This document shows, one piece after another, positions 8,140 to 16,329 of a stretch of DNA of 24,611 bases. Position 1 is the first letter of the stretch. Each line of letters begins with the position of its first letter. Below the pieces are notes generated by a model that worked only from the letters and a program-made list of their open reading frames with translations, was not told the DNA's origin and did no database searches. Position numbers and translations under genes: made by a program. Origin of the DNA: a virus; IMG/VR virus record IMGVR_UViG_3300020215_000135, positions 1-24,611 of that record, one strand, 5' to 3'.

Positions 8140-10188
8140 ATGGCGATTTCAGAAACCGACTTAAAACTGCTCAAATCCGAGCGCATGACCGATTTCAGCG
8201 ACGGCGGCGGCAAAATGACCGGCAACGAAGTGACGGACGGCCTGGTCAATAACGTGTTCAACGACATCAGCCAGCTCGACCGCACCTATGGCCGGGTCAG
8301 TCTACGCAAGGTGTTCGCGGCCGTGCAGACCGCCAATACCGACACCTACCTGGGTGCCCATATCATCCTGACCGACCCGCCGGACGATCCGAACGTCAAC
8401 GTGACCCTGTTCAGCACCGAGAGCTGGACCGACGAGCGCGACGCGGCTAAGAACCGCATAGAAAGCTACAGCATTCAAGGGCCGGAGGCGGCGTGGATTC
8501 TGTACGGCGACCACGTCGTCGGCCAGAAGCTACTCATGTTGTGGAGCCGCAGCAATGCCGCGAACCTGACCACGCCGACCGCCGACGAAGCGCCCGAGGT
8601 CGGGGACATCTGCGTGCTGTCGGTCGAGAAGGCCGGTTTTACGGCCGATTTCCAGTTCGTGCGCATCACCAAGCTCATCAGCCGCGAGACGGCGCAGTTC
8701 ACCGACGACAGAGGCAACTATTATAAAGATGTGCTGACGCTGGAAATCGCCAACCCGCTGCGCTATCTGTTCAAAGGGGCGACGCCGTCGCGGTACACGC
8801 TGTCGCGCAACGATCCGGCGGCCAGCCCGACCCTGTTTCGGAAAACCTCGGTGGCCGACGCGGCCGAGTATTACGGCGTTAAAAAGATTCTGGCGCCGCT
8901 GGCCATTAACGACCTGACCGTCGAAGTCGGCACGCCTTACAGCGCCCTGGTGCCCAGCGCCCAGGCCGAGACGCCGCTGGTGGACGTGCAGGCCAACCTG
9001 TCCCGGCCCAACTATGTGCAATCGGGCGCGGCGGCCAGTCTGACCGCCTCGGCGACGCTGGCCGGCGATACGGCGCCCGATTACGCCGCCAGCCTGTATC
9101 TGGGTCGGGGCTTTCTGCCCGGCAGCCTGGCGCTGGACATCGGCGGCGCGGACTATAAGGACAACGGCAGCGGCGCTCTCGTGCTGGCCAGCGGCCTGGC
9201 CGGCACCTATAGCGGCACGGTCGACTATGGCTCGGGCCAGATCAGCATTACCAAGGGCTCGGCCTGGTCGGCCACCGTGTCGGCCACGGCCACGCCGGCA
9301 GTCGCGACCTACGACAACGCCGGCACCCTGTCTATCCCTATCACGATCAACAACCGGGCCTTCAACTATGTGCAGACCCTGACGCCGCTCCCGGCGCCCG
9401 GCTCGCTGATCATCGATTACAAGGCGCTCGATAAGTGGTACCGGCTCTACGACGACGGCCTGGGCCACCTGTCCGGCGCCGTCGACGGCATCGGCTCGGG
9501 CACGGTCAACTATGCCACGGGCTCGGTGCTGGTGACGCTGGCGGCCATGCCGGACGTGGACAGCGCGGTCATTTTCGCCTGGACCACGCCGACCGATTAC
9601 ACGATGCAGACCTATGTGCTGCAGCAGCCCAAGCCGTCGGTCCAGGCCACGCTGGCTAATGTGCCCGTCGAGCCCGGCACGCTGGTCATCACCTGGCTGG
9701 ACGGCACGGAGAAAACTGCCACGGCCGCCGCCGACGGCACGATCAGCGGCGATGCCACGGGCCGGATTGTGGCGGCCAACGGCGCCCTGGCGTTTGTCCC
9801 GACCACGATCCCGCCCTCGGGCACAGTCTTCAGCGTGGCTTATCAGCAGTCGCAGGCCCAGCAGGATTTGTTCACCGTGACCGGCGATGTGGAAGGCATT
9901 ATCACCTTCACGCTGACGCAGCTGCCCGTCAAGCCCGGTTCCGTCAACCTGTCGCTGGCCGTGAACGGGGCAGACAGCGGCGGGAATTTCCCCGACACGG
10001 CCGGCAGTTTCGACGCCGGTTTTCAGTCCACGCCCGTGACAATTCAGGACGATGGTCTGGGCGGCTGGCTCGACTTCCAAGGCACGATCAACTACGCGAC
10101 CGGCGCCTGCTCGGTCGATGTGACGAAAACGCGGCAGCGTCAGCAATTTATCGGCTATGAAGCGATGATCCAGTGGGGAGGCGTGTAA
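8140..10188 (+). CDS. Large tail-tip protein with four C-terminal beta repeats
   Basis: This 682-residue probable tail-tip or adhesin-like structural protein has an N-terminal 270 residues that look like a unique domain, with a DISQLDRTYGRVSLRK motif at 42-57 and a TFSTESW-like strand region. From about residue 325 to the end there are four related units of 85-92 residues, each opening with PGSL/PGTL/PGSV (near residues 327, 420, 512 and 598). Three of them show a GTVDYGSG or GTVNYATG/GTINYATG turn. This is the layout of stacked Ig-like or beta-sandwich modules that extend a tail tip. The stop overlaps the next ATG by one base. The specific family is not recognised. Confidence 0.75.
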   Translation: MAISETDLKLLKSERMTDFSDGGGKMTGNEVTDGLVNNVFNDISQLDRTYGRVSLRKVFAAVQTANTDTYLGAHIILTDPPDDPNVNVTLFSTESWTDERDAAKNRIESYSIQGPEAAWILYGDHVVGQKLLMLWSRSNAANLTTPTADEAPEVGDICVLSVEKAGFTADFQFVRITKLISRETAQFTDDRGNYYKDVLTLEIANPLRYLFKGATPSRYTLSRNDPAASPTLFRKTSVADAAEYYGVKKILAPLAINDLTVEVGTPYSALVPSAQAETPLVDVQANLSRPNYVQSGAAASLTASATLAGDTAPDYAASLYLGRGFLPGSLALDIGGADYKDNGSGALVLASGLAGTYSGTVDYGSGQISITKGSAWSATVSATATPAVATYDNAGTLSIPITINNRAFNYVQTLTPLPAPGSLIIDYKALDKWYRLYDDGLGHLSGAVDGIGSGTVNYATGSVLVTLAAMPDVDSAVIFAWTTPTDYTMQTYVLQQPKPSVQATLANVPVEPGTLVITWLDGTEKTATAAADGTISGDATGRIVAANGALAFVPTTIPPSGTVFSVAYQQSQAQQDLFTVTGDVEGIITFTLTQLPVKPGSVNLSLAVNGADSGGNFPDTAGSFDAGFQSTPVTIQDDGLGGWLDFQGTINYATGACSVDVTKTRQRQQFIGYEAMIQWGGV

Positions 10189-11774
10189 TGAGCAAAGCGA
10201 TTTATCAAACCATCAATGTCATGGACTTTCTGTCGCCGAATACGGCGCTGACCGTCAGCTATTCGCTGGACGGCGCTACGCCGGCGGCGAAAAACGAGAC
10301 CGTCAACCTGACAGAACTGAAAGTCGACCTGTCCACGACCACGGCCGAGGCGTTGGTCGCGGGCGGCCTCAAATTCAGCATTGCAGGCGAGACCTTCATC
10401 GACCGGCAGGGCGTTTTGTACCGAGGCCATGACGCCGCCACCGACAGCGCCACGGCCTCAGGCAGCCTCGACTACCAGACCGGCCAGGCGATACTGACGC
10501 AGTGGGCTGGCGGTAGCCCGACGCTGACCATCCACGCGGCGGTCAGCATCAAGGGCACGGCCGCCGTGGTCGGCGTGGCGGGCCGCGCGCCCGGCGCACC
10601 GCTGGCCACCGGGCAGTTCCAGCTGGTCTGCACGGCGCAGGACGGCACCGCCATCGTGGCCAGCGCCGACAACAACGGCGACATCGCGCACGAATGGGTA
10701 AAAGGGCATGTCGACTGGCAGTCCGGCGTGTTCATGATCGGTTTCGGCAAGCTGGTGCTGGACAGCACGATCCCGGCCGACGTGAAAACCAACTCGGGCT
10801 GGTACGACGCGGCCAACGTCGACGGCGACGGCAAGATCTGGACGCCGTTGCTGGTCAAACCTGAAACGATCACCTTCAACGCCGTTTTAGTCAGCTATAT
10901 TCCGCTCGATGCCGACATCCTGGGCGTCGATACGGTCCGGCTGCCGCAGGACGGCCGCGTGCCGATCTTTCGCGTCGGCAATGTCGGCGTCGTGCACAAC
11001 ACGCAGACGCTGACGCTGCCGAATCCGGTTCTGGCCGGCAGCGTGCACGACTGCGGCCGCACGCTGCTCAGCTATGCCAAGGTGTTCGACGCCGACGGCC
11101 AGATCGTGCCCACCAGCAAATACACGGCCGACCTGGACGCCGGCACGGTCACGATGGCCGACCCGCTGGACCTGACCGGCTATGTGCAGCCCCTTTATAT
11201 CGAGCACCGCATCGAGGACATGGCGCTGGTCACCGACGTGCAGATTACCGGCCAGGTCAAATTGATGAAGCCGGTGCGCCATGCCTACCCGGCCAACACC
11301 AGTTATTTTAGCAGCGCGCTCGTGATCGGCGACCTGCAGGCCCGCGTGGCCGATCTGTTAGACCAGCAGACCTGGGGCAATGTCTGGAGCGACACCCTGT
11401 CTGGCTCGCCGGCCGGGGCCTCGTTCAACGATGCGCTGTATCCGATCGACGTGACCAACCTCGGCGCGATCCAGGAGCGCTGGGCGCTCGTGTTCACGGG
11501 CGCGACCGCGTTTAGCTGCTACGGCGAAGACTCTGGACTGGTCGCCGAAGGCACGACCGGCGCCGATTTCGCGCCGATCAACCCGATCACGGGCACGCCG
11601 TATTTCACGATCGACCATCTGGGCTGGGGCGCCGGCTGGAGCGCCGGCAACGCGCTGCGCTTTAACACCATCGCGGCCAATTTCCCGCTGCAGCTGGCTC
11701 GCACGACCCTGCAATCGGACCCGGCCGTCTACACGGATAATTTCAAACTACAAATCAGAGGCGATGCCAACTAA
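10188..11774 (+). CDS. Tail-tip structural protein, unknown family
   Basis: This 528-residue protein has its start placed at the ATG at 10188, which overlaps the upstream stop; an in-frame GTG at 10173 is less likely. The N-terminal third is beta-rich and carries turns resembling those in the preceding protein (SLDYQTGQAILTQW and HVDWQSGVFMIGFGK). The C-terminal half is different, with LMKPVRHAYPANTSYFSSAL, LDQQTWGNVWSDTLSG and a final LQSDPAVYTDNFKLQIRGD. It is probably part of the tip or baseplate-like complex together with its neighbours. No enzymatic motif is visible. The role is inferred from its position between the tape measure and the hub-like gene. Confidence 0.72.
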   Translation: MSKAIYQTINVMDFLSPNTALTVSYSLDGATPAAKNETVNLTELKVDLSTTTAEALVAGGLKFSIAGETFIDRQGVLYRGHDAATDSATASGSLDYQTGQAILTQWAGGSPTLTIHAAVSIKGTAAVVGVAGRAPGAPLATGQFQLVCTAQDGTAIVASADNNGDIAHEWVKGHVDWQSGVFMIGFGKLVLDSTIPADVKTNSGWYDAANVDGDGKIWTPLLVKPETITFNAVLVSYIPLDADILGVDTVRLPQDGRVPIFRVGNVGVVHNTQTLTLPNPVLAGSVHDCGRTLLSYAKVFDADGQIVPTSKYTADLDAGTVTMADPLDLTGYVQPLYIEHRIEDMALVTDVQITGQVKLMKPVRHAYPANTSYFSSALVIGDLQARVADLLDQQTWGNVWSDTLSGSPAGASFNDALYPIDVTNLGAIQERWALVFTGATAFSCYGEDSGLVAEGTTGADFAPINPITGTPYFTIDHLGWGAGWSAGNALRFNTIAANFPLQLARTTLQSDPAVYTDNFKLQIRGDAN

Positions 11775-12919
11775 TGACCGCACCCGTTAAAAACTATCTC
11801 TCTACTGACACCGGCGCCCCGACCTGGAACGGCACGATCGGATCGACCATCGCCGTGCTGGATGCGCTGCTGATCAATGGATTCAACGAAAAAACCCTGT
11901 CGTCCCTGACGCAGGCCGACGGCGTGGCGACGGCGACCACGGCCACGGCGCACGGCTACCGCGTGAATCAGGTCGTCGAAATCGCCGGCGCGAACGAGGC
12001 GGGCTATAACGGCCAGTTCACGGTCATGTCTGTGTCGACCCTGGCGTTTACGTATGCCGTCGATTCCGGCTTGGCGGCCACGGCCACCGGCACGCTCACG
12101 GCCAAAGTGGCGCCGCTGGGCTGGACCAAGGCGTTCAGCGGCACCAACAAGGCCGCGTATCGCTCGAACAATGTTGCGTCGACACAGTGCTTGCTGCGCG
12201 TTGACGATTCGAACGCGCTGTATTCACTGGTGCGCGGCTATAAAACCATGACCGACATCGATACCGGCGCCGACCCGTTCCCGACCACGGCTCAGCAGGC
12301 CAACTATGCCTGGAAAAAAAGCTCGACGGCTGACGCGACGGCTCGCAAATGGACGCTGTTCGGCGACGACATGCTGTTTATGTTTGCGCTGGCCTACTCG
12401 ACGGCTTCGGGCAACACCCCGGGCTCGTCCGCCTGGCCGCCCCTTTTTGGCTTCGGCGATTTCATCTCGTACAAACCGGGCGATGTGTTTAATTGCCTGA
12501 TTTACGCCTACGCGACAACGGCCCCAACCAATATCTACAATGATGCCGGATTTAACCATACTGCCAATATCCCTTATTGCCCACGAGCCTTTACGCAAAT
12601 CGGATCGGCGCTCAGGCTGTCAAAATTAGGCATTTATCCCAATGCATCATCAGGTTTAGCATCTGGCGGGCTGTCGTACCCCAATCCCGAAGATAACGGG
12701 CTGCTGATCTGGAGCCGGCACGTGCTGCAGGATAGCTCCAGCGATGTGCGCGGCATCCAGCCGGGTGCGTATCATCTGCCGCAGGCCGTGCCGATGAACG
12801 ACGGCGATGTCGTATCGGATGTCGAAGGCTACGCGGGAAAGCAATTTTTCATGCTGGGCTGTAGCAATGCTGCCACCGAGGCTCGCATGGCCATCGACAT
12901 AACCGGGCCCTGGCGATGA
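11774..12919 (+). CDS. Tail-associated protein, unknown family
   Basis: This 381-residue protein has an ATG overlapping the upstream stop by one base. An N-terminal section (about 1-45, with KNYLSTDTGAPTWNGTIGS) is followed by a small beta domain around residues 45-110 (ATAHGYRVNQVVEIAGANEA and FTVMSVSTLAFTYAVDSG), a pattern seen in several phage structural proteins. The rest is rich in Tyr, Trp, Ser and Gly (SAWPPLFGFGDFISYKPGD), fitting an exposed tail-tip or fibre-like protein. The stretch near 12530-12660 uses more A/T-ending codons than the rest, which may reflect recombination in a receptor-contact region. Function is inferred from context. Confidence 0.72.
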   Translation: MTAPVKNYLSTDTGAPTWNGTIGSTIAVLDALLINGFNEKTLSSLTQADGVATATTATAHGYRVNQVVEIAGANEAGYNGQFTVMSVSTLAFTYAVDSGLAATATGTLTAKVAPLGWTKAFSGTNKAAYRSNNVASTQCLLRVDDSNALYSLVRGYKTMTDIDTGADPFPTTAQQANYAWKKSSTADATARKWTLFGDDMLFMFALAYSTASGNTPGSSAWPPLFGFGDFISYKPGDVFNCLIYAYATTAPTNIYNDAGFNHTANIPYCPRAFTQIGSALRLSKLGIYPNASSGLASGGLSYPNPEDNGLLIWSRHVLQDSSSDVRGIQPGAYHLPQAVPMNDGDVVSDVEGYAGKQFFMLGCSNAATEARMAIDITGPWR

Positions 12920-13263
12920 GCGCGCGTTCACTCGACCCCTATGGCCGCCTGCCGACGCCCAACCAGCCGACCACGCAGACCAATCGGCTAGTTGATCGAG
13001 GGCTGCCGCGTCATGCCATTTTTGAGCTGGATGGCCCAGGCACGCTCAGCGGCACCGTGAAAGAGGGCGCGATCCCGGTCGCCGCGCGCAAGGTTTTTTT
13101 ATTGGATAAGCGCAACATGGCGCTTTTGCGCTGCACCGTATCGGCCAGCGATGGTTCGTACGCCTTCCCCGGCCTGAACAAATCGCTGAAATACGTCGTG
13201 ATCGCGTTCGATCCCACACAGAATTTTAACGCCGTCATCGCCGACAACGTCACCCCGGTTTAA
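12916..13263 (+). CDS. Small tail protein with a carboxypeptidase-regulatory-like beta domain
   Basis: This 115-residue protein overlaps the previous gene by four bases (ATGA). From about residue 38 it shows the pattern of a carboxypeptidase regulatory-like or transthyretin-like beta-sandwich: GTLSGTVKEGAIPVAARKV, VFLLDKRNMALLRCTVS, then ASDGSYAFPGL and YVVIAFDPTQNFNAVI. Such domains are common as accessory modules in tail-tip and fibre proteins of siphophages, often next to the fibre or hub genes. The N-terminal 35 residues are Pro/Thr-rich and probably a linker or docking segment. Confidence 0.75.
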   Translation: MSARSLDPYGRLPTPNQPTTQTNRLVDRGLPRHAIFELDGPGTLSGTVKEGAIPVAARKVFLLDKRNMALLRCTVSASDGSYAFPGLNKSLKYVVIAFDPTQNFNAVIADNVTPV

Positions 13264-13273
13264 GGAGTAGCTT

Positions 13274-13687
13274 ATGAGTATCATTGGCTTTGCCGACGAT
13301 CTGCGCACGGCCCGCGCCGAGCAGATTATCGCCAAAATTAACGCCGGCGCAGGGCCTGGCACGATGTTGTTTTACACGGCCCCGCAGCCGGCCAAGGGCG
13401 CGGCCATCACTACGCAGACGCTGCTGGGAACGGTTACTTTCTCAGAACCGGCCGGTTCCGTGGTTGATGGCGAGCTGACGTTCGACGTGATCGCCGACGA
13501 CGCCAGCGCCGACGCCGACGGCCCGGCCGTCTGGGTGCGAGTGCTCAATGGCGACGGCGGTTTCGTGATGGACATGCCGGTCACCGATACTAACGGCACA
13601 GGCCCCGTCAAAATGCCCTCGACGCAGATTTACGCGGGCGGCACGATCCACGTCGCCAGCGCCGTGCTGACCGAAGGCAATATCTAA
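13274..13687 (+). CDS. Tail structural protein, unknown family
   Basis: This 137-residue protein is preceded by an AAGGAG ribosome binding site 7 bases before the ATG. It has an N-terminal helix (FADDLRTARAEQIIAKINAG) followed by beta-strand segments (GTMLFYTAPQPAKG, LGTVTFSEPAGSV, GELTFDVIADDASA, PAVWVRVLNGDGGFVMDMPV). Similar short proteins sit beside fibre and hub genes in Mu-like siphophages, without assigned roles. It lies between the carboxypeptidase-regulatory-like protein and the hub-like protein, with 10 and 4 base gaps, so it belongs to the same transcript. Confidence 0.7.
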   Translation: MSIIGFADDLRTARAEQIIAKINAGAGPGTMLFYTAPQPAKGAAITTQTLLGTVTFSEPAGSVVDGELTFDVIADDASADADGPAVWVRVLNGDGGFVMDMPVTDTNGTGPVKMPSTQIYAGGTIHVASAVLTEGNI

Positions 13688-13691
13688 CCCC

Positions 13692-15797
13692 ATGCCCTAC
13701 ACGCCGCCGGCCGGCGATGCGGTCGAGTTAATATTCGCCGGCCCCTATACGCCGCCTGCCGGCGATGCGGTAGCGCTCGATTTCAACCCCCCGCCGCCGA
13801 ATACCGCCACGGCCTCAATCGACGGCACGCTGGACAGCGTGGTCGGCGTTATCGGCGCCACCGTTCATGCGCCGGTCCTTATCGACGGCCTGCTGGACGA
13901 TGTCACCGGCGCCGTCACCGGCGTGGCGCTGGCAGCCGCGACCCTTGAAGGCCAGTTGGACGACGCCGGCGGCGACGTGGCAGCCTATCCGATCGGCCCG
14001 GCCAGCCTCGACGGCCTGCTGGACGATACCACCGGCCTGATCGCGACGGTCGGCGGCGTCAATGCCACGCTCTCGGCGACGCTGGACGACGTGTCGGCAG
14101 TGATCGAGGCCGACTGGAGCGCGGGCGTTTTTCGCGGGCTCACGGCCAGCCGGTCGGCGGTTTTTGAGACGACGCAAACGCGCGCCGAACGACAGTTCAC
14201 GGGCGGCATCCGTCAGGCCGCCGAGCAACGGCCGATGATCCGCGGCGCCTGGCAACCAGCCGACGCCGTGCCGGCCGAGTGGGCTGGACGCTGGTCCGAA
14301 GTCGCGCGCAAGCGCCTGGCCATGACCAGCGGCTGGGATTTTGTGCCGGCCCGCCAAGCCCAAGCGGCCGGCGCTTACCGCGCCTCGCCACGCCGGGCTA
14401 TCGCCGCCCAGGCGGATTGGCAGATCGCCGGCGCATTGGCTCGCGCGTTGCTCGACACCTACCGCAGTCCGCCGAGACGGGACCTGAGTCCCGTTTTTGG
14501 CTATACGGCCGCCCGCCCGGTCGCCGGCGACTGGCTGGCCGGTTACGGCCTGGCCACCGTGACCGACCGGCGCTGGTCCGTGCTGCCCTGGGAGATCGCC
14601 AACCCGCACAGCTGGATCTGGGGCGGCTGGCATTACCCGCCGCCGGAACCGCAGCCCCCTTACGCCGGATCGCCCGACCTGGTCTTCTATCAGCCGATGG
14701 AGGATTTCACCGGCGGCGCCATCCTGGAATTGAACCGCCCGTGCTATGCCTGGTCGCTGGTCCGGCGGCACACGACTATTAATAAAGGAGTCACGATTGT
14801 GCTGCATACCGTCAACGTCACCCGTCTGCCCGATCTAGTCAATGTGCCGGCCTTGTCGGCCTCGCTGCAATTCGACATCGACAGCTGGGCCTGGGGCGTC
14901 ACGCTTAACCTGCGCGGCCCGCAGGCCATGGCGCTGCTGGAGCCGGTCAACGGCGAGCCGCGTCAGGTTCGCGTCGAGATCGATGGCCTCTATGTCACGG
15001 CCATGATCGAATCCTGGGGCGAGCGCCGCCAGTTCGGCGAAACCGTCTACACGGCCACGGGTCGCTCGCCGCTGGCGCTGCTGGCTCAGCCCTTCGCGCC
15101 GCTCCGGTCCTACCTGGAAACCAGCCAGAAAACAGCGGCCCAGCTGATCGACCGCGAGCTGCTCAATACCGGCTGGAGCGCGTCCTATCATGCCAGCCTG
15201 CTGCAGCTGTTCACGACCGACTGGCTGGTGCCGGCCGGCGCCTGGAGTTACCAGAACAAAGCGCCGATCGACGCCATTGTCCAGATCGCCCGCGCCGCCG
15301 GCGCCCGAGCGTTCGCCGACCGCAATGCCGGCCTGGTGCACATTGCCCCTCGCTATCCGGTCAGCCCGTGGAATTGGGCTACGGCCACGCCCGACAAAAC
15401 CATCCCGCTGGGCCTGATCCGATCGATCAATACCCAGCTCAGCCCGCAGCCGGATTACAACCAGGTCTATGTCTCGGGCCAGCACCAGGGCGTTCTGGTC
15501 GCGGTCAAACGCCAGGGCACGGCGGGCGACCAGCCGGCGCCCATGATTACGGACAGCCTGATCACTTACGTCAATGCCGGGCGCGAACGCGGGCGCAACA
15601 TACTGGCCAATACCGGCCGGCAGGCTCGCGTTACCCTGGATCTGCCGATCAACGAGATCACCGGGCTGCTGGAGCCGGGGCAGCTGGTCGAAGTTTCGGA
15701 CGATATCCCCTGGCGGGGGCTCGTGACCGGCATCAACGTCACCGGCGAGCACGGCGCCGCCGGACAACAGGTGGAAATCGAGAGGCATTATTCATGA
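13692..15797 (+). CDS. Tail hub-like protein with N-terminal tandem repeats
   Basis: This 701-residue protein opens with two tandem copies of a 16-residue unit (PYTPPAGDAVELIF, PYTPPAGDAVALDF). Five units of about 22-30 residues follow, with the core (I/L)DGxLDDxxGxxxxxV, up to about residue 140. The C-terminal 330 residues look like a tail hub or late-control-type domain: TVNVTRLPDLVNVPALSASL, FDIDSWAWGVTLNLRGPQA, AIVQIARAAGARAFADRNAG, and a last strand region with PGQLVEVSDDIPWRGLVTGI. The hub sits at the distal end of the tape measure and nucleates tail assembly. An in-frame GTG at 14799 with AAAGGAG eight bases upstream could give a shorter product that begins at the hub domain. Confidence 0.78.
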   Translation: MPYTPPAGDAVELIFAGPYTPPAGDAVALDFNPPPPNTATASIDGTLDSVVGVIGATVHAPVLIDGLLDDVTGAVTGVALAAATLEGQLDDAGGDVAAYPIGPASLDGLLDDTTGLIATVGGVNATLSATLDDVSAVIEADWSAGVFRGLTASRSAVFETTQTRAERQFTGGIRQAAEQRPMIRGAWQPADAVPAEWAGRWSEVARKRLAMTSGWDFVPARQAQAAGAYRASPRRAIAAQADWQIAGALARALLDTYRSPPRRDLSPVFGYTAARPVAGDWLAGYGLATVTDRRWSVLPWEIANPHSWIWGGWHYPPPEPQPPYAGSPDLVFYQPMEDFTGGAILELNRPCYAWSLVRRHTTINKGVTIVLHTVNVTRLPDLVNVPALSASLQFDIDSWAWGVTLNLRGPQAMALLEPVNGEPRQVRVEIDGLYVTAMIESWGERRQFGETVYTATGRSPLALLAQPFAPLRSYLETSQKTAAQLIDRELLNTGWSASYHASLLQLFTTDWLVPAGAWSYQNKAPIDAIVQIARAAGARAFADRNAGLVHIAPRYPVSPWNWATATPDKTIPLGLIRSINTQLSPQPDYNQVYVSGQHQGVLVAVKRQGTAGDQPAPMITDSLITYVNAGRERGRNILANTGRQARVTLDLPINEITGLLEPGQLVEVSDDIPWRGLVTGINVTGEHGAAGQQVEIERHYS

Positions 15798-16036
15798 ATT
15801 TATACCAACAGTTCCAGGCGCTGATCCCCAGAGCCAGCCAGATCATCGCGACCGTGCAGACCGAGCACGCCGACGGCACGACCAGCTGCCTGACGCTGGA
15901 CAATCAACCTATTCGCGTGCGGGGCGTGAACAGTCGAATCGCCGGCGCTAAAGTGTTTATCGAGATCGATCCGGCGCTGGGGGCGTCGATCCTCGGCGAT
16001 GCGCCGGATTTGCCGGGGTATTCGGTAGAGGTCTAA
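15794..16036 (+). CDS. Last tail-module gene: small hub-associated protein
   Basis: This 80-residue protein has its ATG overlapping the hub gene stop (ATGA). It starts with a helix (NLYQQFQALIPRASQI) and continues as small beta strands: IATVQTEHADGTTSCLTLDN, IRVRGVNSRIAGAKVFIEID. Short proteins of this form, with a TVQxxxADGT strand followed by a VRG..xAGAKVFI segment, are common as the last gene after the hub in Mu-like siphophages; their function is not settled. It is the last convincing phage gene before the putative prophage end. Confidence 0.75.
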   Translation: MNLYQQFQALIPRASQIIATVQTEHADGTTSCLTLDNQPIRVRGVNSRIAGAKVFIEIDPALGASILGDAPDLPGYSVEV

Positions 16037-16081
16037 GCTGCGTTAAATACTGCTAAATTTTCGTTAAACGAGGAAAGTTGC

Positions 16082-16213
16082 GTGCGGTTTTTAAAAAATG
16101 TTGTGCCAAATATCGCGCAAATCTACAGGAGCTTTGATGCTTGCACGGTCGGCAATAAATACTATATCCGGGAGTACAAGATCGATGGAGGCGCCGAACA
16201 TGGCGCAGAATGA
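16082..16213 (+). CDS. Possible 43-codon ORF at the prophage right end
   Basis: A GTG with AGGAAA five bases upstream opens a 43-codon frame ending in TGA at 16211-16213. The second half reads GNKYYIREYKIDGGAEHG, which looks like protein. The first half runs through the first 22-bp end repeat, so that part is shaped by the repeat. It could be a small phage gene at the end of the late transcript or a chance ORF. No family is recognised. Confidence 0.25.
   Translation: MRFLKNVVPNIAQIYRSFDACTVGNKYYIREYKIDGGAEHGAE
16102..16123 (+). repeat. 22-bp end repeat, inner copy (R3-like)
   Basis: This copy shares the 20-base core TGTGCCAAATATCGCGCAAA with two more copies downstream, and it ends in TC as the middle copy does. 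It lies exactly 180 bases to the left of the middle copy. Interpreted as an inner transposase-binding site of the right end of a Mu-like prophage. Confidence 0.7.
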
Positions 16214-16281
16214 GGCGGCTATTTAATCAAAGCTAGATTTGCAGAATAAGTAATTAAATTACATTATTTGCAATTAAGAAT

Positions 16282-16303
16282 TGTGCCAAATATCGCGCAA
16301 ATC
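16282..16303 (+). repeat. 22-bp end repeat, middle copy (R2-like)
   Basis: This copy has the same 20-base core as the inner one and directly abuts the outer copy, giving an exact 22-bp period. Mu transposase sites are also 22 bp, and R1 and R2 lie next to each other at the Mu right end. Confidence 0.72.
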
Positions 16304-16325
16304 TGTGCCAAATATCGCGCAAACC
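16304..16325 (+). repeat. 22-bp end repeat, outer copy (R1-like)
   Basis: This is the outermost copy, with the same core, ending in CC instead of TC. Four bases later comes a CA dinucleotide (16328-16329), and the integrase homology begins at 16330. Transposable phage ends terminate in 5'-TG/CA-3', so 16329 is the most likely last base of the prophage. Confidence 0.72.
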
Positions 16326-16329
16326 TACA

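Larger units (their letters stand above)
16037..16329. mobile_element. Right terminal region of Mu-like transposable prophage
   Basis: This stretch of about 290 bases lies between the last tail gene and the interrupted integrase. It has a sharp drop in GC, three copies of a 22-bp repeat, a doubtful short ORF and no other gene. In Mu the right end likewise follows the late genes and carries three transposase sites. The whole prophage extends from beyond the left edge to here. The exact terminus at 16329 is inferred from the CA dinucleotide and the start of integrase homology, not shown. Confidence 0.65.

Noticed and set aside
8530-10146. 538-codon open frame on the minus strand
   Set aside because: It is the mirror of a GC-rich + strand tail gene, with the Arg/Gly/His-rich composition typical of such shadows, and no ribosome binding site. 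The + strand frame has clear repeats and coupling to its neighbours.
13815-14807. 330-codon minus-strand frame opposite the hub-like gene
   Set aside because: Composition is typical of an antisense shadow of GC-rich coding DNA. The + strand frame carries tandem repeats and a recognisable hub-like region.
16102-16325. CRISPR array
   Set aside because: There are three repeat copies, two with no spacer between them and no array periodicity; a phage end explains them better.
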